Source of the DNA: a virus
IMG/VR virus record: IMGVR_UViG_3300045107_000453
Coordinates: 1-32,500 of that record
DNA length: 32,500 nt
Reading direction: 5' to 3' (one strand)
Shown here: in pieces, positions 21,809 to 31,020 of the stretch
Layout of the letters: each line of letters opens with the position of its first letter
How positions within the stretch are numbered: the stretch's first letter is position 1
Position numbers and translations under genes: made by a program
The notes under the pieces: generated by a model
Told to the model about the DNA's origin: nothing
Database searches by the model: none
Seen by the model: the letters and a program-made list of their open reading frames with translations, nothing else

Positions 21809-22020
21809 CCACGCAGACCGTCATCACCATCGATCACGTGCGCGCCGTGGGCCTGTGCGTGAACGGCACGCGCACATGGTTTGCACGTCACGATCTGGAT
21901 TTCCGCGCCTTCCTGCGCGATGGCTGTGACGCCGAAACCTTGCTGGCCACGGGCGATGCAATGGCCTTGCGCGTGGTCGAGCACGCTCGCCAACACATCA
22001 ATCAGCAGGAGCACGGCTGA
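21805..22020 (+). CDS. Conserved small tail-module protein
   Basis: The protein is 71 aa, ATG 21805, overlapping its neighbours by four bases upstream and one base downstream. The sequence ITIDHVRAVGLCVNGTRTWF then ARHDLDFRAFLRDGCDAETL and TGDAMALRVVEHARQH is of a type repeatedly found just before the gpJ-like gene in proteobacterial prophages. There are no catalytic motifs. It is probably a small alpha-helical assembly factor or tail-tip chaperone; that role is a guess from position. Confidence 0.75.
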   Translation: MTTQTVITIDHVRAVGLCVNGTRTWFARHDLDFRAFLRDGCDAETLLATGDAMALRVVEHARQHINQQEHG

Positions 22021-24293
22021 TGGGTGGCAGCAGCAAGAAGCAAACCGTCGGTTATCGCTACCGGATGGGGCTACATCTGGCCTTGTGCCAGGGACCCGTC
22101 GATGCCGTGCAGGAAATCCAGATGGGCGACCGCACCGCGTGGGGTGATGCCGACCGTGCGCCGCTGTCCAGCGGGCATGGGTTGAGCAGCCTCTCCATCA
22201 ACAAGCCCACTCTGTTTGGCGGCGACGAGCGAGAAGGCGGCGTGGTCGGCACCATCGATGTGCTTTCTGGTCATGCCGGACAAGGACGCAACGACTACCT
22301 GATGAGCCGCCTTGGGCCCTCCATTCCGGCCTTCCGGGGCGTGCTGTCCTTGGTGGCCCGCAAGATCCTGTTCGCGGCCAACAACCCATACATCAAACCG
22401 TGGGCCGTGCGCGTCCGGCGCTTCACGGCGGGTTGGTTCGATGCGCCGTGGATGGAGTGGAATGCCGAGGTGCGCGCCTGGGATGAGATTGAGGCGCGCG
22501 AGATCAGCGTCGGCATGAACCCGGCGCACATCCTGGTGCAGTGCCTCACCGATCCGCATTGGGGCATGGGCTATCCGCAAAGCAGCATCGGCTGGAGTTT
22601 CTGGAACGCAGCGTGGGCGTTGTCGAGTGAGGGCTTCGGCCTGAACCTCATCTGGACGCGCCAGCAGCCCATCGAGAACTTCATCGCCCAGGTGCTCGAC
22701 CACATCGGCGGCATCCTCTACACCGACCCGGAGCAAGGCACGTTTGAGCTCAAGCTGCTGCGCGACGACTACTGGATCGACAGCCTGCCGCAGTTGGGGC
22801 CCGACGAGATCGTGCGCCTGGAACGCTTCGAGCGCGCCCAGTGGGGCGAACTGCCCAACGAGATCACCGTGGTCTACACCGACTGGCAAACCGGCGGTGA
22901 AGCCACCGTCACGGTCGAGAACCTCGCCGCCATCCAGTTGCAAGGCGGCGTGATCAATCAACGCCGCGACTACCCCGGCGTCAACCACGGCCCCTTGGCG
23001 GCCCGGTTGGCCTTGCGTGACCTGCGTGCCTTGGGTTCGCCGCTGGCACGGATGAGTCTGACGGTGGCACGCGACACGCTGGAGCGTGCGCCGCTGCCGG
23101 GCGATGTGTTCCTGCTGAACTGGCCGCGCCTGGGGATCGAGCGCATGGTCGTGCGCGTCACCGGTATCGACACCGGGGCCTTGGGCGCGGCCGAATGGCG
23201 CATCGAGGCGGTGGAAGATGTGTTCGGGATGAGCAACACCGTGCTGTCGCCCCCGCCGCCGCGTGTCGATGAGCCGACCCTCTCACCGTTGCCGCCTGCC
23301 GTGGTGCTGGCCGTCGAGGTGCCGTATTGGGAACTGGCCCGGCGCTTGTCGCGGGCCGATCTCGCGTACCTGACCGACACGGACACCTATCTCGGTGCGC
23401 TGGCGGCCGCCGGTGGCACCGGGCAGTTGAATTGGCAACTGGCCACCGGCGCATCGAGTGGCGACCTCGGAGTCGTTGTGGGCGAGGACTACGCGCCGCT
23501 GCTGACGCTCGATGTGGCCTTGCCTGGCAGTGAGGTCGATGCCATCGGTGTACCAGTGACGGCGATCAGCCAGCCGGAAAGACTGGCCGTGGGTGATTAC
23601 GCCTATCTGGTCGATGCGGCAGGCCAGATCCGCGAGGCCGTTACCGTCCTGGCCTTCGATGACGCCAACGCGACCATTGATCTCGCCCGCGGCGTGCTCG
23701 ACACCACACCTCAAGCACATGCCTTGGGGACTCGGCTGATCGGCGTCGGCGAATGGCTGGCATCCGAAGGTGCGGAGCGCGCCCCAGGCGAGTCGGTGTT
23801 CGTGGGCGCGATTCCTCGCACATCTACCGATCAGGGCGACGTGGTGCTGGCCGCCAATGGGCAGCCGACGGTGCTCACCGGCCGCCAGGCGCGGCCGTAT
23901 CCGCCGGGGCGCATCCGCCTCAACGGGCAGCGCGAGCCTGCCGTGGTGGCCGGTGACCTCACCGTCGCGTGGGCCCATCGCGACCGCACGCAGCAGACCG
24001 CCTACCTCGTGCAGCAAGACGAGGGCGACATCGGGCCGGAACTGGGCACCACCTACACCGTGCGCCTGCGCGACCGCCACGGCCTGCTGGTGCGCACCGC
24101 AAGCGGGCTGGCCGGCACGACCTGGACCTGGGTCGTGGCCAGTGCTGCCTTGGACGCCGGCGTCGCAGGCGACCGTATCACCGTCGAAATCAGTGCCGAG
24201 CGCGATGGTTTGAGTAGCTGGCAGCCGCAGGTGCGGGTCATGGATCGCGCCGGCTACGGCCTGCGCTGGGGACAGTATTGGGGAGGTGTGTGA
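22020..24293 (+). CDS. Tail tip / host specificity protein (gpJ-like)
   Basis: The protein is 757 aa. The N-terminus, MGGSSKKQTVGYRYRMGLHL then ALCQGPVDAVQEIQMGDRTA, is the characteristic start of gpJ-like tip proteins. It is followed by NPAHILVQCLTDPHWGMGYP and DHIGGILYTDPEQGTFELKL, then phage-tail hub domains and, from ~450, beta-rich repeats. The C-terminal ~120 residues (PGRIRLNGQREPAVVAGDLT onward) look like a fibronectin/Ig-like domain ending in YGLRWGQYWGG. The protein should be the central tip that contacts the host receptor. It is shorter than lambda gpJ (1132 aa). The stop overlaps the next ATG (TGATG). Confidence 0.88.
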   Translation: MGGSSKKQTVGYRYRMGLHLALCQGPVDAVQEIQMGDRTAWGDADRAPLSSGHGLSSLSINKPTLFGGDEREGGVVGTIDVLSGHAGQGRNDYLMSRLGPSIPAFRGVLSLVARKILFAANNPYIKPWAVRVRRFTAGWFDAPWMEWNAEVRAWDEIEAREISVGMNPAHILVQCLTDPHWGMGYPQSSIGWSFWNAAWALSSEGFGLNLIWTRQQPIENFIAQVLDHIGGILYTDPEQGTFELKLLRDDYWIDSLPQLGPDEIVRLERFERAQWGELPNEITVVYTDWQTGGEATVTVENLAAIQLQGGVINQRRDYPGVNHGPLAARLALRDLRALGSPLARMSLTVARDTLERAPLPGDVFLLNWPRLGIERMVVRVTGIDTGALGAAEWRIEAVEDVFGMSNTVLSPPPPRVDEPTLSPLPPAVVLAVEVPYWELARRLSRADLAYLTDTDTYLGALAAAGGTGQLNWQLATGASSGDLGVVVGEDYAPLLTLDVALPGSEVDAIGVPVTAISQPERLAVGDYAYLVDAAGQIREAVTVLAFDDANATIDLARGVLDTTPQAHALGTRLIGVGEWLASEGAERAPGESVFVGAIPRTSTDQGDVVLAANGQPTVLTGRQARPYPPGRIRLNGQREPAVVAGDLTVAWAHRDRTQQTAYLVQQDEGDIGPELGTTYTVRLRDRHGLLVRTASGLAGTTWTWVVASAALDAGVAGDRITVEISAERDGLSSWQPQVRVMDRAGYGLRWGQYWGGV

Positions 24294-24889
24294 TGGAAGC
24301 ACGCATCGATGTTCACCTGCTCACCCTGAACGAGCCTGCTGAATGGCGGGAGGCCTGCATCGCCAGCCTCGAAGGCGCACCGATCCAGTTGCACGTTTTG
24401 CCCGGCATTCCGGGCCGCATTGGTGAGGCACGCGCGGCAGGCTATGCACAAGGCACGCTGCCGCTGGTGTCCTTTGTCGATCCCGACGATTTGTACGAAG
24501 CCAGTGCCTTCACACACCTGGCCGATGCGCTGGAATCTCACCCGCAGGCCGTGATGGCCTACACCGACGAAGCGCTGACCGACGAAAACGGCCAGGACAT
24601 CGCCGTGCGGCGTCTGGCCTACAGCCGTTGGCAGCACGCCAACAGCGCCAGCCACGTGCACGGCCTGATCGTGATGCGACGCTCCGTCGTCGAAGCCGTG
24701 CTCAAGGAAACCACCGACCTCAACAACTTCGCCGACTGGCTGCTGACCCTGCTCGTGGCCAAGCGCGGCGGCGTGCTGTACCTGTCCATCGTTGGGCGTC
24801 ACTGGCGACAGCACCCGCAGCAAAGCCATCGTACCGGCGACCCGGATGCAGTCCGACGCATTCGCCAAGCATCGAACCTCTGGAGATAA
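24293..24889 (+). CDS. Family 2 glycosyltransferase-like protein in the tail module
   Basis: The protein is 198 aa, ATG 24293, overlapping the gpJ-like stop. It shows the GT-A/GT2 layout: N-terminal strand IDVHLLTLNEPAEWREACIA, the acidic metal-binding motif FVDPDDLYE (61-69), a helix (AFTHLADALESHPQAVMAYT), and the DE-x-L-x-D-E-N-G segment at 92-100. A C-terminal HWRQHPQQSHR follows at 170-180. It is shorter than typical GT2 enzymes (~250-300 aa). Its location inside the late operon, between the tip protein and a DUF2793 gene, suggests that it acts on virion proteins or is itself part of the virion. Activity is unproven. Confidence 0.7.
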   Translation: MEARIDVHLLTLNEPAEWREACIASLEGAPIQLHVLPGIPGRIGEARAAGYAQGTLPLVSFVDPDDLYEASAFTHLADALESHPQAVMAYTDEALTDENGQDIAVRRLAYSRWQHANSASHVHGLIVMRRSVVEAVLKETTDLNNFADWLLTLLVAKRGGVLYLSIVGRHWRQHPQQSHRTGDPDAVRRIRQASNLWR

Positions 24890-24892
24890 ACC

Positions 24893-25243
24893 ATGTCATC
24901 GACCGACCCGAACCTGGGACTCAATTACGGCTGGACACTCGGCGAAAGTGGCTGGGACACCGGCATGGACGCCAACCTCAAGCGCTTGGGCGCAGTGGTC
25001 GGGCTGTCCGTGAAAGACCGCGACCTGACCACACCACCGGCCAGCCCCGCCAATGGCGACCGCTACCTCATTCCTGCCGCCGCCACCGGCGTGTGGGCAG
25101 GCAAAACCAATCAGATCGCCGTGCGCATTGGCGGATCGTGGGAATACCACGAGCCCAAAGTCGGCTGGCTTTGCTACATCGAGGACGAGGCCAGGCTCTC
25201 GGCCTACAAGTCTACCGGCTGGAGCACAGGCCTCGCCATCTGA
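24893..25243 (+). CDS. DUF2793 tail fibre-like protein
   Basis: The protein is 116 aa, starting MSSTDPNLGLNYGWTLGESG. The centre (LTTPPASPANGDRYLIPAAA then TGVWAGKTNQIAVRIGGSWE) and the end (VGWLCYIEDEARLSAYKSTG) follow the DUF2793 pattern: a small beta domain seen in phage tail fibres and adhesins, with P.SP..GDRY.VP..A.G.WAG...Q.A....G.W....P..GW..Y..DE. It is the last gene before a strong terminator, a common place for host-range proteins. It may attach to the tip or to a separate fibre. Confidence 0.82.
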   Translation: MSSTDPNLGLNYGWTLGESGWDTGMDANLKRLGAVVGLSVKDRDLTTPPASPANGDRYLIPAAATGVWAGKTNQIAVRIGGSWEYHEPKVGWLCYIEDEARLSAYKSTGWSTGLAI

Positions 25244-25264
25244 TTTCCATCTTCGTACCCACAA

Positions 25265-25301
25265 GAAACCCGCCCAGATGTTCACGCACTGGGCGGGTTT
25301 C
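25265..25301 (+). terminator. Strong rho-independent terminator after the tail operon
   Basis: GAAACCCGCCCAG (25265-25277) pairs perfectly with CTGGGCGGGTTTC (25289-25301) around an 11-base loop, followed by GTATTTCT. The 13-bp GC-rich stem lies 21 bases after the DUF2793 stop. It separates the tail genes from the lysis cassette. Incomplete termination would give lower lysis-gene expression. Confidence 0.85.
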
Positions 25302-25319
25302 GTATTTCTGGAGACCGCA

Positions 25320-25625
25320 ATGACCGAACCTGAACAACAACAGCCTGCGCTCGTCGAGAAAATGCTCCTGCTGAGACGCGAGGACTTCGACGAACTGCTC
25401 GACCGCGCCGCTGAACGTGGGGCTGAACGTGTGCTCGCTCATCTCGGCCTGGAAAACGGCCACGCTGCGCGCGACATCCGCGAACTGCGCGATCTGCTGG
25501 AAGCCTGGCGCGATGCTCGCCGAACGGCGTGGCAGACCACCATCAAGGTCGTGACCACCGGCATCCTGGCCGCACTGCTCGTTGGTGCAGCCATCAAGTT
25601 GAAACTGATGGGAGGCCCGCAATGA
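25320..25625 (+). CDS. DUF6127-like membrane protein in the lysis cassette
   Basis: The protein is 101 aa, ATG 25320, with GGAG at 25310-25313. The first ~70 residues are charged and helical (MLLLRREDFDELLDRAAERG, AARDIRELRDLLEAWRDARR). Residues ~76-94 are a single transmembrane segment (KVVTTGILAALLVGAAI) with a short basic tail. The pattern matches what I recall as DUF6127, found next to phage holin genes. A regulatory partner of the holin (antiholin) or a pinholin-type protein is possible; neither is shown. The stop overlaps the next ATG (ATGA). Confidence 0.78.
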   Translation: MTEPEQQQPALVEKMLLLRREDFDELLDRAAERGAERVLAHLGLENGHAARDIRELRDLLEAWRDARRTAWQTTIKVVTTGILAALLVGAAIKLKLMGGPQ

Positions 25626-25849
25626 CTGCCAAGCCGAAGATCTGCTTACTGGACGACTGGCGGCGCGTGTTGCGACGGGCCTGGAGCATCCGCTTCTCGC
25701 TGCTGGCCGCTGCCTTTACGGCGGCAGAAGTAGTCGTGCCGCTGCTCGGTGACGTGCTGCCTCGCGGCGTGTTCGTGCTGCTGGCCTTTGCCGCCAGCAT
25801 TGGGGCGGCCATTGCACGGCTCGTTGCGCAGCCGGAGATGCACCAATGA
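25622..25849 (+). CDS. Holin-like membrane protein (DUF7940-like)
   Basis: The protein is 75 aa, overlapping its neighbours on both sides by four bases. After a short basic N-terminus (DDWRRVLRRAWSIR), two hydrophobic helices follow: FSLLAAAFTAAEVVVPLLG (about 25-43) and VFVLLAFAASIGAAIARLV (about 50-68). Basic residues sit at the cytoplasmic edges. The RRAW(S)(I/V)RFSLLAA..(A/G)AE...P...P.G.F..LA....GAAIAR(L/I)VAQ pattern is that of a widespread phage family, which I recall as DUF7940. Its position directly before the lysozyme gene makes a holin the best guess. Confidence 0.8.
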   Translation: MTAKPKICLLDDWRRVLRRAWSIRFSLLAAAFTAAEVVVPLLGDVLPRGVFVLLAFAASIGAAIARLVAQPEMHQ

Positions 25850-26355
25850 TCCGGCCAACATCACCCGTAACGCGCAGGGCGGTGACCGGACTGACGCTGT
25901 CCGCCGCCGCCCTAGTCGGCATCGTGCTGCACGAGGGCTACACCGACCGTGCGGTGATCCCAGTCAAGGGTGATGTGCCGACCATCGGGTTCGGCACCAC
26001 CACCGGGGTGAAGATCGGCGACACCACCACGCCGCCGAAGGCGCTGGCTCGGGCGCTCACCGACGTGCAGCAATTCGAGGGGGCGCTCAAACAATGCGTG
26101 ACCGTGCCATTGGCCCAGCACGAGTACGACGCGCTGGTGAGCTTTTCCTACAACGTCGGCAGCCGCGCGTTCTGCCAGTCCACGCTGGTCAGAAAACTCA
26201 ACGCCGAGGACTACGCGGGAGCCTGTGCCGAACTGCTGCGCTGGCGCTTCTTCAAAGGTAAGGACTGCGCGCTGCCTGAGAACGCGCGGCTGTGCGGCGG
26301 GCTGGCTACACGGCGAGAAGCCGAATATCGACAGTGCATCGGGGAGGCTTCGTGA
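25846..26355 (+). CDS. Endolysin, GH24 lysozyme with N-terminal signal-anchor-like helix
   Basis: The protein is 169 aa. It cleaves the peptidoglycan glycan backbone. A hydrophobic N-terminal segment (TGLTLSAAALVGIVL, 14-28) directly precedes the catalytic Glu30 in LHEGYTD, as in SAR endolysins that wait in the membrane. The active-site region continues IPVKGDVPTIGFGTT, with D43 and T46. The E to T distance (16) is one longer than in the classic P21-type enzymes, because a VKG-containing loop replaces the usual stretch. The family block VPLAQHEYDALVSFSYNVGS follows. Several cysteines could help in disulfide-controlled activation. It lies between the holin-like and Rz genes, with overlapping starts and stops. 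Confidence 0.93.
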   Translation: MIRPTSPVTRRAVTGLTLSAAALVGIVLHEGYTDRAVIPVKGDVPTIGFGTTTGVKIGDTTTPPKALARALTDVQQFEGALKQCVTVPLAQHEYDALVSFSYNVGSRAFCQSTLVRKLNAEDYAGACAELLRWRFFKGKDCALPENARLCGGLATRREAEYRQCIGEAS

Positions 26356-26852
26356 GCGTGATTCCGTGGCCGTATCGCCTGTTGGCCTTGGTGCTGCTCG
26401 CCACCGCGCTGATCGGATTCGGCTGGATCAAGGGGGCGAACCACGTTCAAGCGCAGTGGGATGCCGCCATCCAGCAACAAGCCCTGCGGGCCGCCGCAAT
26501 CCGTGAGCGGCAGGCACAGGCCACCGTCAAGGTCGTCACCCAGTACGTCGACCGAATCCGCGTCGTCCGCGAGAAGGGCGACACCATCATCAAGGAGATT
26601 CCCGTCTATGTGCCCGTTCAAGCCGATGCTGCTTGCACTATCAACCGTGGCTTTGTGCGCCTGCACGACGCTGCCGCCGCCGGCGAGCTGCCCGAGCCCG
26701 CCCGAGATACTGATGCGGCCGCCGCAGGCATTGCGCTCTCTGCCGTCGCCGGAACCGTTGCCGCCAACTACCAGACCTGCCACGAAAACGCCGAGCAACT
26801 GAGGGCGTTGCAGGAGTGGATCACGAAAACGAGCGCAGCCGAGAACCAGTGA
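26352..26852 (+). CDS. Inner-membrane spanin subunit (Rz-like)
   Basis: The protein is 166 aa from GTG 26352, which overlaps the endolysin stop and has GGGGAGG upstream; GTG 26358 is an alternative start. A single N-terminal transmembrane helix (RLLALVLLATALIGFGWI, about 8-25) is followed by a periplasmic coiled-coil-like region (AQWDAAIQQQALRAAAIRER and on), the normal i-spanin shape. With the o-spanin encoded inside it, it would fuse inner and outer membranes in the last step of lysis. It is the last recognisable phage gene before the convergent restriction locus. Confidence 0.85.
   Translation: MSVIPWPYRLLALVLLATALIGFGWIKGANHVQAQWDAAIQQQALRAAAIRERQAQATVKVVTQYVDRIRVVREKGDTIIKEIPVYVPVQADAACTINRGFVRLHDAAAAGELPEPARDTDAAAAGIALSAVAGTVAANYQTCHENAEQLRALQEWITKTSAAENQ
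26608..26802 (+). CDS. Outer-membrane spanin lipoprotein (Rz1-like), embedded in Rz
   Basis: The protein is 64 aa, lying entirely within the Rz gene in another frame, from ATG 26608 with AAGGAG ten bases upstream. It begins MCPFKPMLLALSTVALCACT: a basic residue, a hydrophobic core and a lipobox LCAC that would place the lipidated cysteine at residue 19. The mature protein is Pro-rich (TTLPPPASCPSPPEILMRPP onward), the hallmark of Rz1 o-spanins. Full nesting inside Rz is the lambda arrangement. Confidence 0.85.
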   Translation: MCPFKPMLLALSTVALCACTTLPPPASCPSPPEILMRPPQALRSLPSPEPLPPTTRPATKTPSN

Positions 26853-26895
26853 CTTGGTGCAGGCCAACTTCTGCCTTTCTGACGCACATCGATCC

Positions 26896-27786
26896 TTACG
26901 TCCACACCTCGTCCAGATTCTTGGCCGCCAGCAGCTTTTCCCGCAGCGCGTAGCGGGATGACTGCATATTGACCTCGCTGTGCTCCGGGCGCGGGATAGG
27001 GACAATCGCGGTCGCAGGCCCTTTGAACTTGATCATGTACTTCCCGGTGTCGTTGTAAGGCAGGATGGCATCGACCTCGGCAATGTGGGTGATCGCTGCA
27101 ACGGGAGCGACCTGATAGGCCGCGATGAACTTCAGCTTCGAGATGTGCTTCGCATTGATCCGAACGGCAAACCAGCAGTTCTCGTTCAGGAAGCGCTGCT
27201 TGAATCCTTCCTCACGCGCAGGGACGACGATGGTGTCGAACTTGTCGTTCTCTGAACCGACAGGCTGCACCTGATCGCTCGGGTCTTCCTGCTTTGGCGG
27301 CGTGAAGGCGTTGATGCCGAGCATCGGCAGAATCAGCAGCATATCGGCCAGGAAGGCCTGCGCCGTGGCCTTCGCAGCGGGGGCCATGGTCGGAGCCGTC
27401 GGGTTGTTCTTGTTCAGCAGGATGGCCCGGTCGTACTTCTTGGCCAGCGCCACCAGCGCCGACTCCAGGTACTGGACTTCGGTTTTGCCGATCTTGTGGT
27501 TGCGGTCGAAGAAATAGACGCCCCACACCCAACCTTCCTTGTTCGAGACGTGATTCTTCAGCCGGTCACCTACGGGATCGGCCTCGCCGATGTAAATGGT
27601 CTCCTCGGCGGCGTTGCCAACGAGGATGTAGATGCCAGCCTGCGAGAAGCCCGGCTCCTGCTTCAGCTGATGAAACAGCTCCTTGTTGAAGACGACGCCG
27701 TAGCCCGACCAGTTCGATTTGTCGACGTGACGAATTCCTTCGGGGTCACCGGTGGTGGCAAATAACGTGATGGAAAACGGCTGCAT
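26896..27786 (-). CDS. GIY-YIG nuclease family protein, last gene of the restriction operon
   Basis: The protein is 296 aa, ATG 27786, with GGAGGAG upstream. The N-terminal domain has GIYILVG (51-57), YIGEAD (65-70), the catalytic Arg in DRLKNH (R75), and a glutamate in VQYLESALV (E108). This is the GIY-YIG endonuclease set: nicking or cutting of DNA through Tyr/Arg/Glu and one metal. The C-terminal ~180 residues contain no motif I can name. The start overlaps the stop of a 29-residue ORF (TGATG), which itself follows hsdR by one base, so it is translationally coupled to the type I restriction operon. It may extend restriction or act as a separate defence nuclease. Confidence 0.82.
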   Translation of the reverse strand: MQPFSITLFATTGDPEGIRHVDKSNWSGYGVVFNKELFHQLKQEPGFSQAGIYILVGNAAEETIYIGEADPVGDRLKNHVSNKEGWVWGVYFFDRNHKIGKTEVQYLESALVALAKKYDRAILLNKNNPTAPTMAPAAKATAQAFLADMLLILPMLGINAFTPPKQEDPSDQVQPVGSENDKFDTIVVPAREEGFKQRFLNENCWFAVRINAKHISKLKFIAAYQVAPVAAITHIAEVDAILPYNDTGKYMIKFKGPATAIVPIPRPEHSEVNMQSSRYALREKLLAAKNLDEVWT

Positions 27787-27875
27787 CAGTTGCTCCTCCG
27801 CGACGCACGCCGTGCAGTTTCATGGCGCTTTGGCGAATAGCCGAGCTTTCTATGATCAAAGTCTCGATCACTCAT
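27786..27875 (-). CDS. 29-residue ORF linking hsdR and the GIY-YIG gene
   Basis: ATG 27875 begins one base after the hsdR stop, and the TGA overlaps the next gene's ATG by one base. The product is MSDRDFDHRKLGYSPKRHET followed by ARRASRRSN. It is strongly basic and hydrophilic. GGAGGG lies about ten bases upstream inside the end of hsdR. The tight fit between both neighbours suggests that it is translated, either as a functional peptide or to couple the GIY-YIG gene to hsdR. No family is recognised. Confidence 0.5.
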   Translation of the reverse strand: MSDRDFDHRKLGYSPKRHETARRASRRSN

Positions 27876-27876
27876 T

Positions 27877-31019
<3,143 letters not shown>

Positions 31020-31020
<1 letters not shown>

